Shown: piece by piece, positions 1 through 5,319 of the stretch
Layout: every line of letters starts with the position of its first letter
Position numbering within the stretch: the stretch's first letter is position 1
Origin: Armatimonadota bacterium
GTDB lineage: Bacteria > Cloacimonadota > Cloacimonadia > Cloacimonadales > TCS61
NCBI GenBank assembly: GCA_030612605.1
Contig: JAUWNO010000157.1
Location: 1 to 5,744 of the forward strand
Direction of reading: 5' to 3'
Length of the DNA stretch: 5,744 bases
The notes under the pieces: model-generated
What the model was told of the DNA's origin: nothing
The model's database searches: none
What the model saw: the letters and a program-made list of their open reading frames with translations, nothing else
Made by a program: the position numbers and the translations under genes

Positions 1-1799
1 AGGTCGAACATACAGGCAGAAGGATAAACTCCTCTACTCGATAAACCAAAAGCGTCCTCATAAGTTACGTAATCAAGAAGAGGCTGCGTGCATTTTTCTG
101 CGATTATTTCCAATTCTTCTGCTTCCTCTTTTTCAGCAAAAACAGAATAGGCATACTCTATGACCCAGTTATCCCAAACACCTAATTCTGTTTGAAAATA
201 ATTTCCCTGCTTTCCTCCGATCGGTGCAACATTTATAGGTGTGTAATCCATCACAGAACTGGTTAAACTATTTTTTTTCGTAAATTTTTTATCCTGAAGT
301 TGTTCTGAAGTATAAATCGTACTTGCTTTGAAATTGTGACGCAAACCCAGTGTGTGCCCCACTTCATGAACAACCAGGCTGGTAATTCCCTCATCAACAA
401 AGTCTTTCATATCATCTTTTCCAATTCCGAAAAGACCTCTTGAATAAAGCACATTCCAACCAAAAGCCATTTGCTGCGATAATCCTCTGGCATAATTATC
501 TTCTACAAATGTTCGTTTATCCCAACTGGCAGATTGCAGACCATCCATCCAACTTTGCGGATTCACAAATTCTTCAAATTCGGTGAAGAAAAAACGCAGA
601 AAATCAACGCTGATGCGAACATCAGCAAAGTAAATCTCGCCGGTATAAGGATTGGCATGAGAAGGTCCAACTGCATATCCTCCACCGGGTTGGATGATCC
701 AGCGAATAGTGTTATAACGCGAATCTGCAGGATCCCAATCTGCATCGTCTGGCATCTCTTTTACAATAATTGCATCTTTAATCCCAATTTTTTCAAAGGC
801 ATCATTCCAAAGTAAAATGCCTTTTTTAACAGCAGGTCTGAATTCTTCCGGAATGGTATTTTCCAACCAGAAAACAATGGGATTTTTCGCTTTGGAAACT
901 TTCGCATTGGGATTCTCTTTTTCAATGTGCCAGCGATTGATATAACGCACATAAGGAGATTCTGTTAATAAATCGGAATAATCTTGGAAAATGGTGGTGA
1001 AATGACCTAATCTATCATCTGCAAGGCGAGGTTTATAATTTGTTTCCGGAATTGATGACAAACTGTAATGATAGCGATGAAGCATACTTCTGGAATCCGG
1101 CAGAGTGTAACCTCCTTTCCATTGATTGTTCTTAAAATGCAAAATTACTTCGATTTCAGTATTATTTGGAAATGACTTCAAATCGGAAAAATAGCTGTTA
1201 TCTTTATCAAAACTGAATTTTCTCTTTCTTCTTTCTGTGGAATATTCTACATTAGCAAAGTCTTTCAGAAAAATATCCGCTGCTTTTATGAGGATGGAAC
1301 GGGTTTCTTCATGTGGTTTGCAGGCTATTTTCGATGATGCGATTATCGAATTTGAAAAGCATTTCTCGATAGCTCGATTCATGGCAGGTTCATCAGCCCG
1401 GAATTTCAGGTTATTCTGAATCATTTGTATCTTTTTGTGAACTCTCTTAAAGAAAAAGGGGAAGTTGCGCATCATAGCAGAAGCATCGAACATATAAGCA
1501 TCGCCGGATTGGCGGGTCATGGAGCAGAGATAAATTTTTCCAAATTGCTCGGGTTTAATTTCCATATAAACTGTTCCGTCTTCATTATTGCGATAAAAAG
1601 TAAACAGTCCCTCGATTTTTTCGAGATCTTTTATCAGTTCATCGAATCCGGTCCTGGCGATCAAGCTGTCGGATTTTGCTTTATCAACTGCTTTAATGAT
1701 GTCTTCAGTGGAGATTACAGTAGATTCATCAATCCGATCAACTGAATTTAATGTCATTATTAAAAAGATTACAAAAGCTATTGAAATCATTCTTTTCAT
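1..1799 (-). CDS. Secreted zinc metalloprotease, Met-zincin family (DUF5117/DUF4953 type), C-terminus outside window
   Basis: The minus-strand frame from ATG at 1799 is open to the window edge (599 codons seen, no stop), so the gene is partial at its 3' end; I expect about 200 more residues from family members of roughly 800-850. AGGAG at 1809-1805 lies 5 nt before the ATG. Residues 1-20 form a signal-peptide-like segment (KR, then a hydrophobic run), so the protein is probably exported. The zinc motif HEVGHTLGLRH is at residues 478-488 (HExxHxxGxxH, catalytic E479), and a metzincin Met-turn SSVMDY has M517. Upstream are typical family stretches: a GLFTFYR-like N-terminal segment near residue 65, PIVFWLEN near 306-313 and GPSHANPYTGEI around 378-389. 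This supports an extracellular or periplasmic endopeptidase; the substrate is unknown. It diverges from the M23 gene across 291 bp. The fold and zinc site are secure, the biological role is not. Confidence 0.92.
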   Translation of the reverse strand, partial: MKRMISIAFVIFLIMTLNSVDRIDESTVISTEDIIKAVDKAKSDSLIARTGFDELIKDLEKIEGLFTFYRNNEDGTVYMEIKPEQFGKIYLCSMTRQSGDAYMFDASAMMRNFPFFFKRVHKKIQMIQNNLKFRADEPAMNRAIEKCFSNSIIASSKIACKPHEETRSILIKAADIFLKDFANVEYSTERRKRKFSFDKDNSYFSDLKSFPNNTEIEVILHFKNNQWKGGYTLPDSRSMLHRYHYSLSSIPETNYKPRLADDRLGHFTTIFQDYSDLLTESPYVRYINRWHIEKENPNAKVSKAKNPIVFWLENTIPEEFRPAVKKGILLWNDAFEKIGIKDAIIVKEMPDDADWDPADSRYNTIRWIIQPGGGYAVGPSHANPYTGEIYFADVRISVDFLRFFFTEFEEFVNPQSWMDGLQSASWDKRTFVEDNYARGLSQQMAFGWNVLYSRGLFGIGKDDMKDFVDEGITSLVVHEVGHTLGLRHNFKASTIYTSEQLQDKKFTKKNSLTSSVMDYTPINVAPIGGKQGNYFQTELGVWDNWVIEYAYSVFAEKEEAEELEIIAEKCTQPLLDYVTYEDAFGLSSRGVYPSACMFD

Positions 1800-1818
1800 T
1801 GTCTCTCCTGTTTTTTTT

Positions 1819-1881
1819 AGCTGCTAAGAACGCGAAGCAACGCTAAGTGTTTTTTTATTCACTTTCGTGCTTCTTTGTGAA
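1819..1881. repeat. Degenerate ~10-bp-unit intergenic repeat
   Basis: Two adjacent decamers, AACGCGAAGC (1829-1838) and AACGCTAAGT (1839-1848), are near copies, and GCTAAG occurs at both 1823 and 1842. After a T-rich spacer, CTTTCGTGCT (1862-1871) and TCTTTGTGAA (1872-1881) form a second pair of related decamers. The composition is unlike the coding sequence nearby. From memory, short GC-bearing units of this kind recur between genes in many environmental bacterial genomes; this is recollection, not a search. It lies in the 5' untranslated region of the metalloprotease gene, just upstream of its ribosome binding site. Confidence 0.55.
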
Positions 1882-1886
1882 TTTTA

Positions 1887-1926
1887 CCTGCCTTGGAATA
1901 ATCTCGCTATTCGGAACCAAGACGGG
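1887..1926. repeat. Imperfect palindrome
   Basis: The left arm CCTGCCTTGGAATA (1887-1900) pairs with a right arm at 1908-1926 (TATTC, a short GGAAC bulge, then CAAG followed by ACGGG), with two mismatches near the base and a 7-nt loop. No T-run follows on either strand, so an intrinsic terminator is unlikely. It looks like a decayed member of a dispersed palindrome family. Confidence 0.5.
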
Positions 1927-1941
1927 AAGCTAATTTATGCT

Positions 1942-1967
1942 CGTTACGAAAGTCCTCTTTCGTAACG
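1942..1967. repeat. Perfect 11-bp inverted repeat with 4-nt loop
   Basis: CGTTACGAAAG (1942-1952) and CTTTCGTAACG (1957-1967) are exact reverse complements around the loop TCCT. There is no U-tract on either side, so this is not a standard terminator. Its design, a 10-11 bp perfect stem with a 4-nt loop, is the same as that of the hairpin at 3430-3453. It sits about midway between two divergent genes, so it could be a mobile palindrome, a protein-binding site or an RNA hairpin in the leader of either gene. Confidence 0.75.
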
Positions 1968-2076
1968 CAGTGTAATAATCAAAAACAAGAGACAAAATGC
2001 TGATTGAAGGCGTCAAGTATTTAATTCCGTTGACAAGAATACTGATGATAAAACTTTTTTCTCATTATTTTTTGAT

Positions 2077-2083
2077 GGAAGGA
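2077..2083 (+). promoter_or_regulatory. Ribosome binding site fixing the M23 start
   Basis: GGAAGGA ends 7 nt before the ATG at 2091. It favours that ATG over the TTG one codon earlier (2088), and from there the lipoprotein signal begins with MKY. Confidence 0.8.
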
Positions 2084-2090
2084 TATTTTG

Positions 2091-3293
2091 ATGAAATATA
2101 TTTCATTGTTATTAGCTTTGTTTTTCTTATTTTCATGTGCCAAAAAAGAACCGGAAGAAATCGACCCGTTTATTTATAAATCCGGTTCCCTGAAACAGGG
2201 ACAAACACTTGCTGAAGCTTTAAAACAAAAAGATATTAAGAACACAGATGTTTATAAACTTGTAAATAAATTGGATGAAATTTATAATTTGCGGCGTTCC
2301 CATCCCGGAGATAGTTTCAAGGTTAAACTCGATAGTTTGGATGTCATTCATGAACTGTCTTATTTTCCGGATAAGATAAAAACTTATCGAGTGTTAAGAG
2401 ATACTACTGATTTATATTTCACAAAAATCGATACATTACCGGTAATCAAGGTCATCAAAAAATGTGACGGAGTCATTATTTCATCTCTTTACAAAGCAAT
2501 GATAGACCAGGATGAGGGACCTGCATTGGCAATGGCTCTCAGCGAAATATTTCAGTGGGATATCGATTTCAATATTGATCCTCAAAAAGGTGACGAATTT
2601 CACCTGGTTTATGAACAATTTATGAATGGATATGAGTTTGTTAAATACGGTGAAATTCTTGTTGCTCAATATGTTAGCGGAAAGTACAATAATATTGCTT
2701 ATCGTTATGAAAATAATAAAGGAACCATCAAATATTATAATGAAAAAGGTGAATCCTTCCAGAAAGCATTTCTGAAATCTCCTTTAAACTATAAACGAAT
2801 CTCATCATATTTTGGAAAGCGTTTCCATCCAATAAAAAAAAAGGTGTGGATGCACAATGGTGTGGATTATGCTGCTGCCTATGGTACGCCGGTGGAATCT
2901 TCTGCTGATGGAACTATTATTCATAGAGGTTGGAAAGGTGGGCATCCCACTGTGAAAGGCAGAAAAGGCGGCTACGGAAAAACAATAATGATTCGTCATG
3001 CTAATAGCTATAAAACACTTTACGGTCATCTGAGCAAATACGGAAAATATAAAGTTGGAGATAGAGTCGAGCAACATGACATCATCGGTTACGTTGGCTC
3101 TACAGGACTTTCCACCGGGAATCATCTTCATTACACGATTTATCATCATGGAACTGCAATTAACCCCTTAAAACTGAAAAATGTTTCCGGTCCGCCTGTA
3201 CCAAAAGATGAGATGGAAAACTTTAAAGTTGTTGCTGATAGTTTAAAGACTTTGCTTTTTTCTGCGGATTCCCAATTAAAAAAGAATTATTAG
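2091..3293 (+). CDS. M23-family murein endopeptidase lipoprotein (LytM domain, Csd3-like architecture)
   Basis: The 400-residue protein begins with a lipoprotein signal (MKYISLLLALFFLFSC; lipobox LFSC with lipidated C16; Phe at -2 is atypical). Residues about 30-100 resemble the OapA/LysM-like domain of Csd3-type peptidases (a KQGQTL segment, then LRRSHPGDSF). Residues about 105-230 match the second domain of that family (SLYKAMI, EIFQWDIDF, GDEFHLVYE). The LytM domain follows: H255 and D259 in HNGVD, H313 in YGHL, and H345 and H347 in HLHY, which is the complete zinc and catalytic set. The expected role is cutting peptide cross-links in peptidoglycan at the envelope. An additional stretch at residues 285-294 separates two GG motifs that usually coincide. 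It is probably monocistronic: a divergent gene lies upstream and a 267-bp gap downstream. The reaction is well supported, the cellular role less so. Confidence 0.95.
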   Translation: MKYISLLLALFFLFSCAKKEPEEIDPFIYKSGSLKQGQTLAEALKQKDIKNTDVYKLVNKLDEIYNLRRSHPGDSFKVKLDSLDVIHELSYFPDKIKTYRVLRDTTDLYFTKIDTLPVIKVIKKCDGVIISSLYKAMIDQDEGPALAMALSEIFQWDIDFNIDPQKGDEFHLVYEQFMNGYEFVKYGEILVAQYVSGKYNNIAYRYENNKGTIKYYNEKGESFQKAFLKSPLNYKRISSYFGKRFHPIKKKVWMHNGVDYAAAYGTPVESSADGTIIHRGWKGGHPTVKGRKGGYGKTIMIRHANSYKTLYGHLSKYGKYKVGDRVEQHDIIGYVGSTGLSTGNHLHYTIYHHGTAINPLKLKNVSGPPVPKDEMENFKVVADSLKTLLFSADSQLKKNY

Positions 3294-3350
3294 CAACTAA
3301 CAAAACTAACAATAACGAACTTTTATTTTTTTGTTAGATTTTGTTCGTTG
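3294..3350 (+). terminator. Long AT-rich hairpin directly after the M23 stop codon, possible terminator
   Basis: Starting on the base after the TAG stop, 3294-3315 pairs with 3328-3350 to give about 19 base pairs, with two mismatches (3298/3346 and 3313/3330) and one bulged A (3338). The T-rich tract (3321-3332) lies in the loop and the start of the right arm, and not after the stem, so this is not a canonical intrinsic terminator. It may act as a weak terminator or a 3'-end stabiliser. Confidence 0.45.
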
Positions 3351-3356
3351 ATCTCT

Positions 3357-3410
3357 CGTATCCAGCCGAACAAAGTGAGACCTGCGAAGCTCACCCCCAG
3401 CTTGGATACG
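3357..3410. repeat. Interrupted, nested palindrome
   Basis: CGTATCCAGC (3357-3366) pairs with GCTTGGATACG (3400-3410), leaving one T bulged. Between them a second inverted repeat, GTGAG (3375-3379) and CTCAC (3390-3394), makes an inner hairpin. The result is a two-level stem-loop without coding potential or a T-run. Confidence 0.6.
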
Positions 3411-3429
3411 TAATAATTCTTTCAAGTTT

Positions 3430-3453
3430 GTTGCCAAACTGGGGTTTGGCAAC
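3430..3453. repeat. Perfect 10-bp inverted repeat with 4-nt loop
   Basis: GTTGCCAAAC (3430-3439) and GTTTGGCAAC (3444-3453) are exact reverse complements around TGGG. It shares stem length, loop size and a GTT-start/AAC-end layout with the hairpin at 1942-1967, though the stem bases differ. No T-run follows, so it is unlikely to be a terminator. Confidence 0.7.
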
Positions 3454-3485
3454 TAGAATGTTTTTTCAACTTTTTGAGTTTTCTA

Positions 3486-3528
3486 TTTTCGGTGTTTTTT
3501 CGGTGTTTTCAGTGTTAAATTTTTTCGG
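3486..3528. repeat. Short tandem repeat, TTTTCGGTG units
   Basis: TTTTCGGTG (3486-3494), TTTTCGGTG (3497-3505) and TTTTCAGTG (3506-3514) occur in tandem, 9-11 bp apart, and a fourth partial TTTTTTCGG follows at 3520-3528. The repeat ends about 30 bp before the start codon of the iron-sulfur protein gene, in its probable leader. I see no convincing ribosome binding site at normal spacing there; AGGATGG (3541-3547) lies 13 nt from the ATG. Confidence 0.55.
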
Positions 3529-3560
3529 TCTAGCCAAGTTAGGATGGATAAGATATAATA

Positions 3561-4343
3561 ATGAAACGAGATGTATTACGTGGAATAATCCAATCAGTTT
3601 CTTTTGGGATTTCCCTTTTTATGCTAATCCTTCTTATAAAAGGAATTTTTACTACTGCTCATCAGTTCTGCCCCTATTCCAGTATTTGCTTTGGAATAAT
3701 GGGATTAAAACTACACACAGGAATGTTATTTAAGCCTGCTATTATTATTGGTTTTTTAATCGCATTCAGCACGATTTTTCTGGGGCGTTTTTTTTGCGGA
3801 TATATTTGCTTTATTGGTACATTGCAGGAATCTATTTATAAACTAAACAAATCCAAACATAAATTTCTGCAAAGGATTCCCTTTAAATTTCACCGCTTTC
3901 TTTTAGGATTGAAATATCTCTCATTTCTGATAACAGTAATTTCCGCCTATTTGGGAATACAGTATTTATATATGAAATTCTGTCCTGTTCTGGCTTTTGC
4001 ACATCCTCAAAGAATTGGAATTGCTGCTGTCATCACACTTGTTATCATAATTTTTGGAGGGTTCCTCGTAGAAAGGTTCTGGTGCCGTTATCTGTGCCCT
4101 TATGCTGCTATGATGAATGTTTTTCAATACTTAGGAAGGCTTCTTAAAATTAAGAAATTAAAGATTTTTAGAAATATAAAAACCAGCATCAATTGCTTTA
4201 ACTGCCTGAATTACTGTCCCATGAACATTGATATCGGTTATAATGAAGAAATTTCGGATGTGAATTGTATTCACTGTTTTCGGTGTGTGCGGGTTTGTTC
4301 CAAAAAAGATGCTGCCAAATCCAAATGTATTTACAGGGATTAG
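3561..4343 (+). CDS. NapH-like membrane-bound 4Fe-4S protein
   Basis: The 260-residue protein has about four membrane segments (near residues 8-29, 56-76, 112-135 and 151-171) and a cysteine-rich cytoplasmic-type tail. It has the two cysteine pairs typical of the NapH/MauN/CcoG-like group, FCGYIC (C79, C83) and WCRYLCP (C175, C179), plus C37, C43 and C141. The tail has two ferredoxin-type motifs: C212, C215, C219-Pro with Ser209 where a first cysteine would sit, and a full CxxCxxCxxxC at C236, C239, C242, C246. Such proteins pass electrons between the quinone pool or other membrane donors and soluble or periplasmic partners; the partner here is unknown, as no reductase subunit lies nearby. 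The ATG at 3561 fits the family N-terminus, but its ribosome binding site is weak, and a TATAAT sits directly before it (3554-3559). Family membership is well supported, specific function is not. Confidence 0.88.
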   Translation: MKRDVLRGIIQSVSFGISLFMLILLIKGIFTTAHQFCPYSSICFGIMGLKLHTGMLFKPAIIIGFLIAFSTIFLGRFFCGYICFIGTLQESIYKLNKSKHKFLQRIPFKFHRFLLGLKYLSFLITVISAYLGIQYLYMKFCPVLAFAHPQRIGIAAVITLVIIIFGGFLVERFWCRYLCPYAAMMNVFQYLGRLLKIKKLKIFRNIKTSINCFNCLNYCPMNIDIGYNEEISDVNCIHCFRCVRVCSKKDAAKSKCIYRD

Positions 4344-4359
4344 ATTCATAAAGCTCTAA

Positions 4360-4500
4360 TTAAAAATATCTAATTTCTAATAAAATATCAAAACACAAAA
4401 CATAAATTACAAATAATTTCAAAATCTCAAGTTAAAATGACCAAAACTATTTTGAATTTCATTATTTGATGCTTTAGATTTGGAATTTAATATATTAATA
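4360..4500. repeat. AT-rich dyad-symmetric intergenic repeat, probably decayed
   Basis: This non-coding stretch is approximately symmetric around base 4447. TAAATTACAAAT (4403-4414) mirrors ATTTGGAATTTA (4478-4489) with one mismatch, and CAAAA (4442-4446) faces TTTTG (4450-4454). The centre reads ATGACCAAAACTATTTTGAA. From memory it resembles a widespread AT-rich intergenic repeat of environmental bacteria built from AAATTC/CAAAA blocks; I could not search for it. No open reading frame of note crosses it. Confidence 0.45.
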
Positions 4501-4559
4501 ATTGCAACAATAACTAGGAAACGATCTACTCGATATCTAATACAATCTTTTTTTTAATC

Positions 4560-4586
4560 TTGAGTTTACTCTAAAAAGGCTATAAT
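4560..4586 (+). promoter_or_regulatory. Promoter-like sequence in the 516-base gap
   Basis: TTGAGT (4560-4565) and a perfect TATAAT (4581-4586) are separated by 15 bp, slightly short of the usual 17. The TATAAT lies in a 12-bp palindrome CTATAATTATAG (4580-4591). Transcription would start near 4593 and run into three hairpins. In AT-rich DNA such matches arise by chance, so this is only a candidate. Confidence 0.3.
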
Positions 4587-4660
4587 TATAGATATGTTAG
4601 AAAATTTATCAAATATTTGGAAACCGATGAATCGGTTAAAAGTTACTATCTTATTATTAG

Positions 4661-4680
4661 CCACCAACTTAAGTTGGTGG
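4661..4680. repeat. Perfect 20-bp palindrome
   Basis: CCACCAACTT (4661-4670) is followed immediately by its exact reverse complement AAGTTGGTGG (4671-4680). A-T and G-T pairs extend the stem to 4659-4682. It abuts another 12-bp palindrome, GGTTTTAAAACC (4679-4690), that bridges it to the terminator stem. Palindromes of this type resemble the hairpins recognised by IS200/IS605 or REP-associated transposases, but no transposase is in the window. Confidence 0.75.
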
Positions 4681-4684
4681 TTTT

Positions 4685-4726
4685 AAAACCCGAGTCGGGT
4701 TGAGCACAACTCGACTCGGGTTTTTT
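4685..4726 (+). terminator. Strong intrinsic terminator upstream of fur
   Basis: The left arm 4685-4701 (AAAACCCGAGTCGGGTT) pairs with 4708-4724 over 17 bp with a single G-T wobble, loop GAGCAC (4702-4707), and the strand continues into six T residues (4721-4726). The stem is far more GC-rich than its surroundings. It would stop any transcript arriving from the iron-sulfur protein gene or from the promoter-like site at 4560, so it insulates fur-feoAB. The A-run at 4685-4688 gives only four T on the minus strand, so it is mainly a plus-strand terminator. Confidence 0.8.
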
Positions 4727-4779
4727 AGTTTACATAACTTAGCAATTTTTTCATTAAGTTAGTTTGCTTCCATACTATT

Positions 4780-4796
4780 TTGAGACTCATTCTCAA
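4780..4796. promoter_or_regulatory. Fur-box-like site upstream of fur
   Basis: TGAGACTCATTCTCA (4781-4795) is a 7-1-7 inverted repeat with one mismatch between its arms, agreeing at 11 of 14 positions with the TGATAATnATTATCA Fur core; flanking T4780 and A4796 extend the symmetry. A second site of the same design precedes feoA. It lies 64 bp before the fur start codon, where binding would give autoregulation. A TACTAT just upstream (4773-4778) could be a -10 element overlapped by the site. A TTGACA at 4804-4809 has no good -10 partner. Confidence 0.72.
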
Positions 4797-4850
4797 TTTT
4801 ATCTTGACAGATATATCCGACTATTTTCCTTTTGTTTCGTAAAAAAAATT

Positions 4851-4859
4851 AGAGGTGAT
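4851..4859 (+). promoter_or_regulatory. Ribosome binding site fixing the fur start
   Basis: GAGGTGAT (4852-4859) complements the 3' end of 16S rRNA and runs directly into the ATG at 4860. It argues against the upstream TTG at 4764, which would add 32 residues unlike any Fur N-terminus and would overlap the Fur box. Confidence 0.8.
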
Positions 4860-5291
4860 ATGGGAAACGAAAATTTTGTATTTGAAAGATACCTGATCTC
4901 CAAAGGTTTGAAGCTGACCAAACCTCGAAAGATCATTCTGAATACAGTTTTTGCGACTCATGAACATTTCAATGTTGATGGGCTTTATGACAAAATCCGA
5001 AAAAAACATAAAGATGTATCCAGGGCTACAATTTATAGAACAATACCGCTCCTCGTTGAATCAAGCCTGATAAAGCAATCATTGCGATGCCTGGCAAAAG
5101 ACCATTATGAACACACCTACGGACACAGTAGGCATCTTCATCTTATCTGTGAAAAATGTGGGAAAATAATCGAAGTAGAAAGCAAAGAAGCAGAAAGCAT
5201 TCTAAATAAATTAGCGAAGAAACACGATTTCAAGATAAGAGAATTCAACATTGGAGCAAAAGGTATTTGTAACAAATGCCAAAAAAAATGA
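4860..5291 (+). CDS. fur: Fur-family metal-dependent repressor
   Basis: This 143-residue protein is of usual Fur length. Residues 1-80 form the winged-helix DNA-binding domain, with the recognition helix around SRATIYRTI (54-62), a hallmark of the family. The C-terminal dimerisation domain has a histidine-rich metal site (H82, H85, H89, H92, H94) and two CxxC pairs, C97/C100 and C137/C140, that bind structural zinc. With ferrous iron bound it should act as a cytoplasmic repressor of iron-uptake genes. Zur and PerR share the fold, but the adjacent feoAB genes and two matching Fur-like boxes favour Fur. The gene lies 63 bp before feoA, on the same strand, and a Fur-like site upstream implies autoregulation. 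The second site, in the intergenic gap, could give feoAB their own iron control. Confidence 0.94.
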   Translation: MGNENFVFERYLISKGLKLTKPRKIILNTVFATHEHFNVDGLYDKIRKKHKDVSRATIYRTIPLLVESSLIKQSLRCLAKDHYEHTYGHSRHLHLICEKCGKIIEVESKEAESILNKLAKKHDFKIREFNIGAKGICNKCQKK

Positions 5292-5319
5292 ATTCGAGAA
5301 AATTTTTTCTACCTCGAAT
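5292..5319 (+). other. Weak stem-loop after fur
   Basis: ATTCGAG (5292-5298) and CTCGAAT (5313-5319) are exact reverse complements around a 14-nt loop containing a six-T run. No T-run follows the right arm, so it is not a standard terminator. Its last base is the first base of the Fur-like box, so DNA binding and RNA folding would be adjacent. Confidence 0.35.

Larger units (their letters stand above)
4593..4727 (+). ncRNA. Candidate small RNA with three hairpins and a terminator
   Basis: Between the promoter-like site and the strong terminator are three successive inverted repeats and no ORF of note: AACCGA/TCGGTT (4622-4627, 4632-4637; loop TGAA), the perfect palindrome at 4661-4680, and the terminator stem at 4685-4724. 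A transcript would be about 135 nt. Placement directly upstream of the iron-regulatory genes is suggestive, but I see no Fur box at the proposed promoter. No known RNA family is recognised. The same sequence may simply be a cluster of dispersed palindromes. Confidence 0.25.

Noticed and set aside
534..1745. Plus-strand open frames of 60-106 codons (534-815, 1237-1419, 1425-1745)
   Set aside because: All lie antisense inside the intact 599-codon metalloprotease frame and have no recognisable domains or ribosome binding sites.
2030..2035. TTGACA as a -35 element for the M23 gene
   Set aside because: No acceptable -10 sequence at 16-18 bp spacing, so a promoter cannot be called.
1997..2179. 60-codon frame overlapping the M23 start
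   Set aside because: Overlaps the lipoprotein signal region in another frame, with no ribosome binding site or similarity.
2805..3149. 114-codon minus-strand frame opposite the LytM domain
   Set aside because: Antisense shadow of a conserved catalytic domain.
3341..3733. 130-codon plus-strand frame before the iron-sulfur protein gene
   Set aside because: It runs through three non-coding repeats and then overlaps the iron-sulfur gene in another frame; the composition is that of translated palindromes.
4593..4727. Riboswitch controlling fur
   Set aside because: The stem arrangement matches no metal or cofactor riboswitch I know, and the terminator lies 130 bp before fur with the Fur box and likely promoter between them.
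4804..4809. TTGACA as a -35 element for fur
   Set aside because: The sequence 16-18 bp downstream (TCCTTTT region) does not resemble a -10 element.
1800..4860. CRISPR array formed by the palindromic repeats
   Set aside because: The palindromes differ in sequence, are not regularly spaced and have no cas genes nearby.
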